The notes below the pieces were generated by a model, which saw only the letters and a program-made list of their open reading frames with translations, was not told where the DNA came from and ran no database searches. Both the position numbers and the translations under genes were made by a program. DNA of 64,000 nucleotides. It comes from Paenibacillus sp. CC-CFT747. Lineage in GTDB: Bacteria > Bacillota > Bacilli > Paenibacillales > NBRC-103111. The first letter of the stretch is position 1. Each line of letters starts with the position of its first letter. Below, piece after piece: positions 1-10,264 of the stretch. The stretch covers positions 501,001 to 565,000 of the forward strand of contig CP106741.1 in the NCBI GenBank assembly GCA_030323305.1, written 5' to 3'.

Positions 1-32
1 ACGCCTCGTCCCAGGGGTTTGATTTTATTCGC

Positions 33-970
33 CTATCCGCTGGGGCTGGAGTTTGACTTACCCGCCGCTCCGTTCGGATGATCCGGTGGCAGGAGCACAA
101 TCCGGCCGTCTTCCAGAGCCACCTTGACCTTGTTGGCCTTGGCGATGCCCAAGGCTTCCAGGTAGGAAGCCGGGATCTGCAGGCGGCCCGCCTTGTCCAT
201 GACGGCATACTCGATATGGGATTCCTCTTCCCCGGTCGCCGCCTCGGCTTCTCCCCGCTCCAGCTCCGCCAGCTCGTCAGCGTATGATTTGCGCCGGATC
301 ATCTCGGAGGAGGTTCGTCCGTCCCGGATCGCCACCACGCGGTCCACCTTCCGCGCGAGCTTCGGGTCGTGAGTGACGATGACCACCGTCAGCCCCATGC
401 TCCGGTTCAGCTCGCGGAACAGGTCGAGAATCTGGTCGGCCATCCGGGAATCGACGGAGCCGGTCGGTTCGTCCGCCAGCAGAAGGCGCGGGCGGTTCGC
501 CAAGGCAATGGCGATGGCCACCCGCTGCTGCTCCCCGCCCGACAGCTCGTTCAGCCGGTTCTTCGTCCGGTGGGACAAGCCGACGGCTTCGAGCAGCTCC
601 AACGCCCGCTGGCGCTTGCGTCTGCCCTGCAGCAGTATCGGCAGCTCAACGTTCTCCTGGGCCGTCAAATAAGGGATCAGGTTGCGCGCGTTGTTCTGCC
701 AGACGAAGCCCACGCTTTCCCTTTTATACCGGACGAGGTCCCTTTCGGTGAATTTCAGCAGGTCCCGCCCGTCCACCATGAGCCGCCCGGCCGAAGGGCG
801 GTCCAAGCCTCCCAGCATGTTCAGAAGCGTTGATTTGCCGCTTCCGCTGTTGCCGATGATGGCCATGAGCTCCCCTCCTCGACCTGAAGGTCCAGTCCCT
901 GCAGGGCGACCACCTCTAGCTCGGCGGCCTTGTAGATTTTGACGAGGTTCTCGCATTCAATCATGCTCAT
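33..970 (-). CDS. ABC transporter ATP-binding protein with C-terminal AbrB-like domain (frameshifted near N-terminus)
   Basis: MacB/LolD-type ATPase that would energise the adjacent FtsX-like permease. Visible are Walker A GNSGSGKST, signature LSGGEQQR, Walker B LLLADEP and the H-loop VTHD. The reading frame starts at an ATG at 970 (GAGG upstream) as MSMIECENLVKIYKA, and passes out of frame at the CCCC run 872-875, where one extra base would join it to ELMAIIGNSGSGKST. After the ATPase fold (about residue 225) comes an acidic linker and then a stretch reading MDKAGRLQIPASYLEALGI..VKVALEDGRIVL, which resembles a SpoVT/AbrB swapped-hairpin domain; that fusion is unusual for this family. It lies 2 bases downstream of the permease stop and belongs to the same minus-strand operon. 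ATPase assignment is secure; the AbrB-like assignment is by motif resemblance only. Confidence 0.85.
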
Positions 971-972
971 GG

Positions 973-3867
973 TCAATCCTCCCCGAGTTTGACGGCTTGG
1001 TGGATCTTGATGCGGGACAGCATATACCCGAGCAGGACAAGACCGATCAGGATCATGGCGCCGGTGATGAGATACAGCTGGAGCTGATCCCGCGGATCGA
1101 AGACCACCTGGAACGGAAGCATCTGCTGGGCGGTGTTGAAGGAGATTTTGAAAATAGGCACGAACAAGCGGCTCGCCAGCGTTCCTGTGAACAGCCCGAT
1201 CAGAACGGCGGCACCGGAGGTCAGAAGCTGTTCGGCCGCCAGCATGCCCGCCAGCTGCGGAAACGACAAGCCCATGGCCCGCAATATCCCGATCTGCAGC
1301 GTTCTTGCCGAGAGCGAAAGTAGCCAGTACAGCAAAAAGCCGAAGAAGCTGATGAGAATGGAAATCAGGAAGCCCAGCGTCAACACTCCGTTGATCGCGA
1401 GCTGAAAGGGATCATTCTTCTGCCGGATAAGCAGCTGCTTGGTATCGGTCAGCTCGACCGGATGAAGCTCCTTCTCCTCCAGCTGCCGGTAGAGCTCCGC
1501 GCTGGTCGTTCCTGGCTTAAGCTTGAGCCATACTTCATAAGGCTCCAGCGCCAGGTTGTTCTGGATATAAGAAAGGTGCCCGACGACGAGCTTGGGCAAA
1601 TCCCGCTTCTTGGCGTTCCCCGCTTTGGCCGTCGTGCCGCCGGAGGCTTGGGAAGCCCCGTTCGGATTCCAGCCCGGCCAATAGTCAATGATGCCGTACA
1701 CAAGGAAGGAGGCTCCTTCCAGGCCGGCCCAGCCGACCCGGAGGGTATCCCCCGGCTTGAGATTCGCCTCCTCGGCAAGCGACCGTGAGATAAGGACGGC
1801 GGAAGGGTCCGACGCAATCAAATTAAGATAATCGTAGAAGGAGTGATCGAGCAGGTTATCCCGCAGCCACGCCGTCCGGCCGAATTCATCCGTATCGATC
1901 CCCATAAGCTGGACCCCGGCCTGGGCTTTGCCGGCGTTCGCGAATGCATTCTTCTTAACGAACACCTTGGCCGTTTGCGCCACCCCTCCAGCTCTCCGAA
2001 CGGAGCGAAAGGCGGCTCCGTGTACTGGATCCGTTTGGCCGGCGCGGGAGCCTGTGCCGGCGGAGCCGCTCCTCCCCTCCTGCCTCCGTTGCAGCGGGCG
2101 GCGGGGCATCGTTCTCCCAGTTCGTCTTCATGGTCACGTCCGCCCCCGCCGCATAACGGATCTGGTTATCGGAATTCTGGTTAATGGTGCGGGCTGCGCT
2201 TGCGCTGAAGGCCCCCATCGCCAGCGTCATGATCAGGAAGACCATGATGAACAGGTACTGGGTGGACGAGCGTCCGACCTGGATCAGCGTGGAATAAAGC
2301 GCCGGCGACCAGAAGGTCCGGCCGCTCCAGTAGACGGCCCGGATAAACCACGGGTACAGGCGGAGCAGCAGCAGCCCGGTTCCAAGCATGAAAAGCGCCG
2401 GCACGAAGAACAGAAGCGGATCGACCTTGAAATCGAGGGAATCGAGTCCCATCGAGGCCAAGTCGTCCATTCTCCGGCGGAAGCTCTGAAGCTGGTAGAC
2501 GGAGAAGGCGATCAGAAAGACGTCGAGGAAATACCGGTGCCAGAATGACGGCTTATCCAGCCGGCTCATCTGCCGCTTATGCCCGACAATGGAAGCCCGG
2601 GTGGCCAGGAACATCGGAATCAGGGTCATGAGGATGGAGCAGGCCACCGTCCCCAGGGCATACCGGTAAGCGGAGGCGTTCAGCTCTACGTCAAGAGGCG
2701 CCCGTTGGACGAATTCCAGGAAGCCGTTCGAGGCCCCCAGCGCTTTGGTCAGAAGGAGCCCGGCGTAGGGACCTGCGGCAAGCGCGACCGCCCCGAGCAC
2801 GAGCCCTTCGATCAGGCCGCCGGCCATAATCTGCCAGCGGCCGGCTCCCCGGCTGCGAAGCACCGCGATCTCCGTCTTCTGCCTCTCGGTAATGAGGTTC
2901 GCGACCATATACAGGTAGAAGGCGAGCATCAGCATCACCGGCACGTTAAGGGACCAGAGCATCAGGCGCAGCCTTTTTCTTTCTCGAAATACCCTTCGAT
3001 GATGGCAAGGGCGGGAGCACTGACCGATTGGCTGGAGAAACGGCCGGCCAGGTAGGCCTGCACGTCCTTCGCCGTTCCGGTAAACGCGTCGATATTGCCA
3101 AGCTTAAGCTTGGTATAATCAAGCGCGTAATACCAGACGCCTCCCCGGAGGACCAGCTTACGCCCCTCCGTTAAATCCCGCTCGAATAAGGAAAACGGGA
3201 GAAAGAACGAGGACTCGTAGCTGCTCATGCTGCTCGCCCAGTACAGATCCGCGTAATCCTTGCGGTCAAATACCCCGACGGGCTTAATCCGGAGGATGGT
3301 GCGGTCCTTGTCATCCGTCACCCGGAATTCCACCCCCAGCACCATCTTGAACTTAAGCAGAGTCTTCTCGGTAACCAGCGTCTCGTACACACCCTCGACC
3401 GGCTCCTGGGACGGGAGACGCCCGTCCAACAGCCGGATGTGATCCTCCATGCCGCTCAGCGCCGTCAACGCCGCGTTGCGCTCCACCGAGGGATCCGCTT
3501 TCATAGGGTCCGCCGGCTGCAAGCGGTACGTCTCGGTATACCGTTCCCGTACATATTCCTTAACGGGCAGCCGGAAATCGTCCTGCTTCTTTGCCAGAAA
3601 GGAGTCGACCTCCTGCAGCAGCCGTCCCCCGTCCTCCGGCTTCCCTTCATCGGTCAGGTAAACCGAGGACCACAGCTTCCCCTGGTATTCTCCTGCCGCC
3701 TGCTGCCGGATCTCCAGGTCCTTGACCAGCATCCTCTGGAGGACGGCATTGATGTAAACGGGCATGGAGCTCACAAGAGCCACCGAGAGGATCAGCCCAC
3801 CAAGCAGGCTGAGCTCCAGCCAGCGGTTTTTTGCCATTTTGCGCAAAATCATGACGAACAAAGCCAC
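973..3867 (-). CDS. Large FtsX-like ABC transporter permease (three frame breaks)
   Basis: Single permease of about 965 residues, read here in consecutive pieces. The N-terminal piece (3867 to about 2975) has one membrane segment and a large extracellular domain. The middle piece has several TM helices starting LNVPVMLMLAFYLYMVANLI. The C-terminal piece ends with an FtsX-type four-helix domain (LLYWLLSLSARTLQIGILRA). Breaks fall at TTTTT 2974-2978, CCCC 2074-2077 and CCCC 1983-1986; adding one base at each gives a continuous sequence, including an Ala/Pro linker leading to IQYTEPPFAPFGELEG. Such two-FtsX-domain permeases pair with MacB-like ATPases and export lipophilic compounds or peptides; the substrate cannot be told. 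Neighbours are the HlyD-like adaptor upstream and an ATPase downstream. Confidence 0.8.
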
Positions 3868-4902
3868 GCTGCCGAGCCTCCCGGTTAGTTATTAAGAATG
3901 ACCTTCTGGCCTTCCTTCAGCCCTTTGCGGATTTCCACCTGGGTGGAGGAAGCCAGACCCTTCTCCACATCCACCTCTTTGCGGCTCTCCCCTTCGAGCA
4001 CCTGTACGTATTCGCGTCCCAAATAAGAACGCAGGCCGGCCCGCGGAATGACGAGAACATTCTCCTTCTTCTCCGTGGTCACCACGAAGTCCGCCGTAGA
4101 GCCCAAGGCGACATTATCCGGAAGCTCGTCGGGGACGATGACGATCGTCTTGGCATTCTTCTCGGCCTGGGCCTTGTCCGTCGTCGGAGGAACGGAGGAC
4201 GGCGTCTGCACGATTTTTCCTTTATACGGCTTGGACGCGATCTTCAACTCCACCTCCATGCCGACCTGAATCCCGGTCAAATCGTTAGGGTTGGAGAATT
4301 CGTAGACCAGCTTCATCTGCTTCGGATCGGCCACGGTCACCACCGGCTTGTACGCCGTTACGACGTCTCCCTGCTTGATGGAGTCGACATAGGTAACCAC
4401 CCCTTCAATGTCCGAAACCAGGTTCGCTTTGTTTAGCTGCTCCGTCAGTTGATTCAGCTGAATCTGAACCGTCTCGACATCAATCTGCTTCAGCCGGATC
4501 GCCGCCGAATCGCCGCTTTTGTCCTGCCTCGTCTGCTCCAGAGCGATCTGCGCCTTCTCCACGGCCAGCCTCTGCAGCTTGATCTTGGTCTCCAGGTCGC
4601 CTCTTTCAAGCTTGGCCACGGTGGTGCCCCGCTTTATCGTATCCCCCAGGTTAACATCCACCGACTGGAGCCGTCCTCCGGAGTCGCGAAAGAACAAATA
4701 CTGGATCTGCTGGGAGGCAAACGTCGCCACCCCGCTTACGGACTTGACGATCGTGCCCGGCTTGACCTCGTAAAGGTCCATGCTCTCCTTAACCGGTTTG
4801 ACGAGCGGAGGCGCCAAAGGAGCCTCCTCCTGGGGGAGCAGGGAGCATCCTGTTAACAGCACCGTGCCGCCGCAAACGGCGATCCATACCGCCCTTACGG
4901 GC

Positions 4903-5583
<681 letters not shown>

Positions 5584-5772
5584 CTTTCACCCACCCAACT
5601 TATGGTAAATAGTCTTTTTTAATGTAACCCTTTTCAGTCGTTTAGAAAAGAGTTACTTTTGGCGTTTTCTTATGCTGGGATCGTTTTATAGTCACGGGCT
5701 ATTAGCTATATAGCTTTTATATATTTCAATGATAGAGGTCTGGGGTGGTATGCTTCTTACTGGATGATCAAC

Positions 5773-5802
5773 TTTACTCCTTTAACGCGTGCCATGTATA
5801 AT
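5773..5802 (+). promoter_or_regulatory. Sigma-A promoter for leuB
   Basis: TTTACT at 5773-5778 and a perfect TATAAT at 5797-5802 with an 18-base spacer, about 45 bases before the leuB start. The rest of 5584-5847 is AT-rich divergent intergenic DNA. I see no T-box or other leader structure in it. Confidence 0.55.
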
Positions 5803-5847
5803 GGTGGGAGTCTTTTATTCTATACCAATGTAGGAAGGAACGAACCC

Positions 5848-6942
5848 ATGAAAGAAATCAAGATCGGCGTGCTTCCGGGCGATTACATAGGCCCTGAAAT
5901 TACGAAAGAAGCGTTGAAAGTGCTGAACGCGCTCGAGAAGAAATACGATTGGCAGTTCGACATCGTTCATCTGGAGGCAAGCGGGGAAGCTTATGACAAA
6001 TACGGCGTCCACCTGCCGGAGGAAACGCTCCGCAAGGCGGCGGAATGCGCAGCCCTTCTGAAGGGTCCTTTTGGCGGACCTCCCGAGGAGCTGAACCATC
6101 CCAAGTGGTCCGGCGTGGAGCAGGGAGCCATTCTTCCGCTGCGCAAGCACTTCAACCTGTTTACCAACCTGCGGGAATCCAAAGTATTCGATTCACTCAT
6201 TCATTTGTCCCCTATCAAGAAGGAAGTGGTAGCCGGCATCGATATCCTGATCGTGCGCGAGCTGACCTCCGGTATTTACTTCGGCGAGAAGGGCGAGCGT
6301 ACCGTTGACGGAGAACGCGAATACTTCGATGTGGAGGCGTACAAGGAGTCGGAGATCGAGCGGATCGCCATCAAGTCCTTCGAATACGCCCAGCAAAGAA
6401 GAAACAAAGTGACCCTGGTTGCAAAATCGAACGTTCTGAAGAGCAGCGTTCTGTGGCGCGAAGTGGTTAACAAGGTAGCCAAGGACTATCCGGGCGTAAC
6501 GCTCGACTATATGCACGTGGACAATGCGGCCATGCAGCTTATTCTGAATCCGGGCCAGTTCGATGTCATCCTGACGAGCAACATGTTCGGCGACATCCTC
6601 TCCGACGAAGCTTCCGTGTTGCTCGGCTCCATCGGGCTGCTGCCGTCGGCGAGCCTCGGGGAATCGAAGTTCGGGCTGTACGAGCCTATTCACGGCTCCG
6701 CCCCAAGCATCGCTGGGCAGAACATCGCGAACCCTATCTCTTCCATTCTGTGCATCGCCCTGCTTCTCCGCTTCTCGCTCGACAAGCCCGAGCAGGCGGA
6801 CGAAGTGGAAGCCGCTGTGGCCCGCGCCCTCGCGGAAGGCTACCGCACGAAGGATCTGTACCAGGAAGCGCATGATGATGCGTCGAAGCTGGTCGGAACG
6901 GTGGAGATGGGCGACATCATCACCTCCTACATCGCCGGCTAA
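5848..6942 (+). CDS. leuB: 3-isopropylmalate dehydrogenase-like beta-decarboxylating dehydrogenase
   Basis: Start ATG at 5848 is preceded by AGGAAGGAACGAACCC; upstream in-frame codons have no ribosome binding site. The 364-residue protein has the family layout: GVLPGDYIGPEI at the N-terminus, RELTSGIYFGEKG, the Lys in VAKSNVLKSS, the metal site VDNAAMQLILNPGQFDVI, and NMFGDILSDEASVL with GSAPSIAGQNIANP at the C-terminus. It would oxidise and decarboxylate 3-isopropylmalate in leucine synthesis. Odd points: NLRE replaces the usual NLRP, RELTS replaces RELTG, and the gene stands alone about 54 kb from leuA in this window. A LeuB paralogue acting on another 2-alkylmalate is possible. Confidence 0.8.
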   Translation: MKEIKIGVLPGDYIGPEITKEALKVLNALEKKYDWQFDIVHLEASGEAYDKYGVHLPEETLRKAAECAALLKGPFGGPPEELNHPKWSGVEQGAILPLRKHFNLFTNLRESKVFDSLIHLSPIKKEVVAGIDILIVRELTSGIYFGEKGERTVDGEREYFDVEAYKESEIERIAIKSFEYAQQRRNKVTLVAKSNVLKSSVLWREVVNKVAKDYPGVTLDYMHVDNAAMQLILNPGQFDVILTSNMFGDILSDEASVLLGSIGLLPSASLGESKFGLYEPIHGSAPSIAGQNIANPISSILCIALLLRFSLDKPEQADEVEAAVARALAEGYRTKDLYQEAHDDASKLVGTVEMGDIITSYIAG

Positions 6943-6965
6943 ACGGCCTTCGGTCAGCCATAATC

Positions 6966-7004
6966 AAAGAGGAGAGCTCCGTTTGCCGGAGGCTCTCCTC
7001 TTTT
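6966..7004. terminator. Bidirectional rho-independent terminator
   Basis: Stem AAAGAGGAGAG / CTCTCCTCTTT around CCGTTTGCCGG, followed on the plus strand by TTTTGTTTTGCTTTTTT. It ends leuB and probably also the minus-strand 64-residue gene. Confidence 0.85.
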
Positions 7005-7033
7005 GTTTTGCTTTTTTGGTTAGAGGGTCCAGG

Positions 7034-7228
7034 TCATGGCTTTCTACTCTTGTAGTAAACAAAGGCGAAAATGAAGTATAGCGGAAAGATCAGGATTCCA
7101 GCATAACCAAGGTTAATCAGAAAAGCTAGCAAGGCTTCTTCCTTGTAGCTCAACGCCATAAACCCAAAGGCCACGAAGAAAGCCCAGGAAAGTAGGAACA
7201 ATAGCCCCAACCTGTAAAGTTTTCTCAT
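7034..7228 (-). CDS. Small two-TM membrane protein, unknown function
   Basis: 64 residues with two hydrophobic segments (about 8-26 and 33-58) and a basic tail YYKSRKP. It starts 6 bases after the dfrA stop on the same strand, so it is probably the last gene of thyA-dfrA. No good Shine-Dalgarno is visible, so expression may rely on translational coupling. I do not recognise a family. Confidence 0.6.
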   Translation of the reverse strand: MRKLYRLGLLFLLSWAFFVAFGFMALSYKEEALLAFLINLGYAGILIFPLYFIFAFVYYKSRKP

Positions 7229-7234
7229 GTTGTC

Positions 7235-7756
7235 TTAGAGTATGGCGGAGCCTGCGTCATCTGCCGGTGCAGCCGCACGCTCATAGACGTAGAACTCGTA
7301 ATCGTAAGGATTCTTCTCGTCCCGGACTCCCTGCTTTTGGGAGACGATCATCCATTCCGATTCGTCCACCTCCGGAAAAAAGGTGTCGGCATCGAAGGTA
7401 TCATGGATCCGGGTAATGTACATCCGGTCGGCATGCGGGAGAAACAGCTTGAAAATATCGGAGCCGCCAAAGATAATGACCTCGTCTTCCCCTCCGGCAT
7501 ACTTCTGCAGGGCTTCGTCCACCGAATGAACGACCTCGGTTCCCTCCGCCTGAAAATCTTCGCTGCGCGTCAGCACGACGTTCCTTCGGCCGGGCAGCGG
7601 CTTGCCCATCGAATCAAAGGTTTTGCGTCCCATGATGAGCGTCTTGCCGAGCGTCACTTTCTTGACGTAAGCCAGATCGGCGGGAAGCCTCCAGGGCAGG
7701 TCGTTGTTCTTCCCTATGCCCCGGTTGTCGTCCATCGCCACAATAAAAGAAATCAT
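7235..7756 (-). CDS. dfrA: Dihydrofolate reductase
   Basis: Reduces dihydrofolate to tetrahydrofolate with NADPH, recycling the dihydrofolate made by thyA just upstream. Motifs are SFIVAMDDNRGIGKNNDLPW at the N-terminus, the TLIMGRKTFDSMGKPLPGR segment, IIFGGSDIFKLFLP and a C-terminal DYEFYVYER. I chose the second ATG (7756) because AGAGGAGG lies 6 bases upstream of it, while it abuts the ATG at 7762. The product is 173 residues with a short acidic tail. Confidence 0.95.
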   Translation of the reverse strand: MISFIVAMDDNRGIGKNNDLPWRLPADLAYVKKVTLGKTLIMGRKTFDSMGKPLPGRRNVVLTRSEDFQAEGTEVVHSVDEALQKYAGGEDEVIIFGGSDIFKLFLPHADRMYITRIHDTFDADTFFPEVDESEWMIVSQKQGVRDEKNPYDYEFYVYERAAAPADDAGSAIL

Positions 7757-7780
7757 GGTCATCCTCCTCTGTTTGAATGC

Positions 7781-7877
7781 CTAGTGCCTTAAACGGTAAC
7801 TTTGTTGGCATGGAAGCTTCCGTAGGCGCACGATAATCCACAGGCAAGCGGAACTTCCTTTGCGGTTAAGGCACTAG
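7781..7877. repeat. Stop-codon-anchored inverted repeat, copy A (long form)
   Basis: 97 bases flanked by CTAGTGCCTTAA and TTAAGGCACTAG, with internal ACGGTAACTTTGTTGGC and GGAACTTCCTTTGCGG blocks shared with the other copies. The CTA at 7874-7876 supplies the TAG stop of thyA. It separates thyA from dfrA. Confidence 0.85.
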
Positions 7878-8829
7878 ACGGCGATAGGCGCCGAAATGGA
7901 CGGATGGGGATTGTAGCCTTCCAGCTTAATGTCCTGCACCTCATAGTCAAAAACCGAACGAACCTCCGGGTTCAGCTTCAGGACAGGCAGCTCCCGCGGC
8001 TCTCGGCTAAGCTGGATGTCCACCTGCTCCAGATGGTTCACGTAGAGATGCGCATCCCCGAGCGTATGAACGAACTCCCCGGCTGAAGGCCGCATTCCCC
8101 GGCGATCAGGTGAGTAAGCAGGGCGTAACTCGCGATGTTAAACGGCACGCCAAGGAAAGTATCCGCGCTCCGCTGGTACAGCTGGCACGACAGACGGCCT
8201 TCCGCTACGTAGAACTGGAACAGGGTGTGGCACGGCGGAAGGGCCATCGAAGGCACATCCTCGGGGTTCCAGGCGGTGACGATCAGCCGGCGGGAATCCG
8301 GATTGGTCTGAATCATGCCGATGACGTCCTTCAGCTGGTCAATCGTTTCCCCGCGGGAGGTCTTCCACTGCCTCCACTGCTTGCCGTATACGTCTCCCAG
8401 CTCGCCGAACTGCTCCGCAAAGGCGTCGTCCTCCAGCATCCGCCGCTTGTAGAGCTCCATCTGGTCCTCATACACCTTGCGGAACGCCTCATCTTTCTCC
8501 GACCGGATCCCGAAGTTGGTCATATCCGGCCCCGTATAAGATGGATGCTCCACCCACTTCTTGAACGCCCACTCGTTCCAGATGTTGTTCTTGTGCTGAA
8601 GCAGGTAACGGATATTGGTATCCCCTTTAATAAACCAGAGAAGCTCGCTCTTGATAAGACTGAAGGGGATCTTCTTCGTGGTGAGCAGCGGGAAGCCTTC
8701 CGCCAGATCAAACCTCATCTGGTGGCCGAAAACCGAAAGGGTCCCCGTTCCCGTACGGTCCTCCTTCCTTACTCCGTGATCGCGGATATGTTTCATCAGA
8801 TCCAAATACATGTGTTCGCTGCGGCTCAT
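7874..8829 (-). CDS. thyA: Thymidylate synthase (one frame break)
   Basis: Converts dUMP to dTMP using methylene-tetrahydrofolate. The catalytic Cys is in [23 protein letters not shown] and [20 protein letters not shown] are also present. About 318 residues, the longer L. casei-like form with the insert around [14 protein letters not shown]. The frame is lost at CCCC 8077-8080; one added base joins GLQPG to [15 protein letters not shown] and the protein ends [10 protein letters not shown] at a TAG that lies in repeat copy A. It is cotranscribed with dfrA. Confidence 0.93.
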
Positions 8830-8897
8830 TTCCTTCCAACCTTTCCTGTTCCCTTCCGCCAGAAACGGCGGAGGAAAGCTTCTGTAACCTTACTCTA

Positions 8898-8926
8898 AGT
8901 ATAACCCGCCGCCGGTCCAGGTCCAA
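8898..8926 (-). promoter_or_regulatory. Sigma-A promoter for thyA-dfrA
   Basis: On the minus strand TTGGAC, 17-base spacer, TATACT, about 70 bases before the thyA start. It begins directly after the upstream terminator. Confidence 0.7.
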
Positions 8927-8930
8927 GACA

Positions 8931-8957
8931 CAAAAAAAACTGCCGCAAAGGGCAGTT
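8931..8957 (-). terminator. Terminator of the sinI-like gene
   Basis: Minus-strand stem AACTGCC / GGCAGTT with a six-base loop followed by eight T residues. Confidence 0.85.
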
Positions 8958-8978
8958 CTAATAGGTAAACCGTCTGGG

Positions 8979-9206
8979 CTACCGATTCAACCCGGCAAAA
9001 GGGTTTCCTTCGGTTTCCCGGTTGTCTTCCTGCCAGGTTCCCGGAAACCGGAAATCCTTGTGAAGCCTCTTTTCAGCCGGTGCGTTAGCCGATTGCAGAA
9101 ACGCTCTTACTTCGTCTGGGGTAAAGCCGGCACGCTTGGCCAGCACCATAAGATCCATCCAATCGGGATCCAGCGCGGCCTGTTTCGATACTTGATTATT
9201 CATCAT
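8979..9206 (-). CDS. SinI-like anti-repressor with C-terminal extension
   Basis: 75 residues. The segment LDPDWMDLMVLAKRAGFTPD followed by EVRAFLQSA matches the SinI dimerisation helix pattern (LDxEWxxLMxEAKxxxxxxEEIRxFL). In Bacillus, SinI sequesters the SinR repressor to license biofilm and developmental genes. Here the Sin helix hairpin is followed by about 35 extra polar residues ending EGNPFAGLNR. No SinR-like DNA-binding gene is nearby, so the partner is unknown. Start chosen at the first of two ATGs after GGAGGAG. It is a monocistronic gene with its own terminator. Confidence 0.7.
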   Translation of the reverse strand: MMNNQVSKQAALDPDWMDLMVLAKRAGFTPDEVRAFLQSANAPAEKRLHKDFRFPGTWQEDNRETEGNPFAGLNR

Positions 9207-9218
9207 TATCTCCTCCAA

Positions 9219-9435
9219 TGGCAGTTAGCCACGGGGCGGTTGCACCACTAACTCCGTATGCCCCAGGTGCCCAGATAGGGAGCATACTTCATCGTTCCCG
9301 AAAATTAGGTGGCCAATCCGAAACAAAAAGGACGGACGACTCATCTTCTTGTGCTATGTACCTCTTCATTATAAAGGGACAAGTTTAAAACTGGTTTAAA
9401 CAAAAGATAATTTTTATAAAAAATTTCCAAATTCG
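9219..9435. other. AT-rich intergenic region upstream of the sinI-like gene
   Basis: Contains on the minus strand a TATAAT-like box near 9369-9374 and, just upstream, two adjacent near-palindromes GTTTAAAC and GTTTTAAAC (about 9382-9404). No convincing -35 is spaced correctly. No coding potential is seen. Confidence 0.4.
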
Positions 9436-9460
9436 CCTAGAGCCTTATCCGCGAAAGAAA
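9436..9460. repeat. Stop-codon-associated repeat, half copy F
   Basis: Minus-strand TTTCTTTCGCGGATAAGGCTCTAG immediately follows the response-regulator TGA. It matches one end of the family (compare CCTTTCGCGGATCAGGCACTAG in copy C). The other end is not recognisable. Confidence 0.6.
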
Positions 9461-10165
9461 TCACCTTCCCGCCACTTCGGCGAATTTGTAACCGAAGCCG
9501 CGAACCGTCAAGATGTACTTGGGCCGTGCCGGTTCCTCTTCAATCTTCTTTCGCAGGTGATGAATGTGCACCATGACGGTTCTTTCATCGGTTGTGCTGT
9601 CCCATCCCCAAATTTCATTGTACAGCTGCACCGTGCTAAAGATACGGTTTGGATGATGGAACAGAAACAGAAGCAGCTGCCGCTCCTTGGCGAACAGAGG
9701 AACCTCCTTGCCCTGAATTCTAACCTCACAGCTTAGAGGATCAATTTCCAGGTAGCCGTCCTTCCACACCTGAGGGCTGTCCTCCCCGTTTCTCGGCATG
9801 GAGTAGCGGCGAAGCTGGGCTTCCACCCGGGCCACCAGTACGGCGGGATCAAAGGGCTTCGTGATATAATCGTCCCCTCCCGATCCGAGACCGTTCACAA
9901 TATCCTCGGATTCCCTTCGGCAGCTCATGAACAGAACCGGGACATCCGACTCCTCTCTTATGGTTCGGCACAGCTGCAGGCCGCTCATGTCCGGCAGAAG
10001 GACATCCATTACCACCAATGCGGGCTTCTCGCTCTGGAACAAGCTTAAAGCGCGGTGCCCGTTCTCCGCCGTAATCGGCTCATACCCCTTGGCCTTCAAG
10101 TAGAGACAGACCAGCTCCCGGATTCCGGCATCGTCCTCCACAATCAACAATTTGCTGCCTGTCAT
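9461..10165 (-). CDS. OmpR/PhoB-family response regulator
   Basis: 234 residues. The receiver domain has acidic pair EDD at 10-12, phosphoacceptor Asp54 (VVMDVLLPD) and the Lys of DDYITKPFD. The C-terminal winged helix contains LYNEIWGWDS and VMVHIHHLRKKI. It lies about 100 bases downstream of the 7TMR-DISM kinase on the same strand and is its probable partner. The target genes are not evident from the sequence. Confidence 0.93.
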   Translation of the reverse strand: MTGSKLLIVEDDAGIRELVCLYLKAKGYEPITAENGHRALSLFQSEKPALVVMDVLLPDMSGLQLCRTIREESDVPVLFMSCRRESEDIVNGLGSGGDDYITKPFDPAVLVARVEAQLRRYSMPRNGEDSPQVWKDGYLEIDPLSCEVRIQGKEVPLFAKERQLLLFLFHHPNRIFSTVQLYNEIWGWDSTTDERTVMVHIHHLRKKIEEEPARPKYILTVRGFGYKFAEVAGR

Positions 10166-10264
10166 TACCTTGCTCCCCCTCCGGTTTCTTGTCGGCTAAC
10201 TTATCTTTGGACAGGTACATGACGGATCCTATCCGCTTATTCGCCACCAATAGATGGACGGAGA

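Noticed and set aside
973..3867. Three separate permease genes
   Set aside because: The pieces cover consecutive parts of one FtsX-like permease and join when a single base is restored at each of three homopolymers.
5584..5847. Possible T-box or riboswitch leader before leuB
   Set aside because: I could find no T-box sequence or specifier stem; the promoter is only about 45 bases before the start codon.
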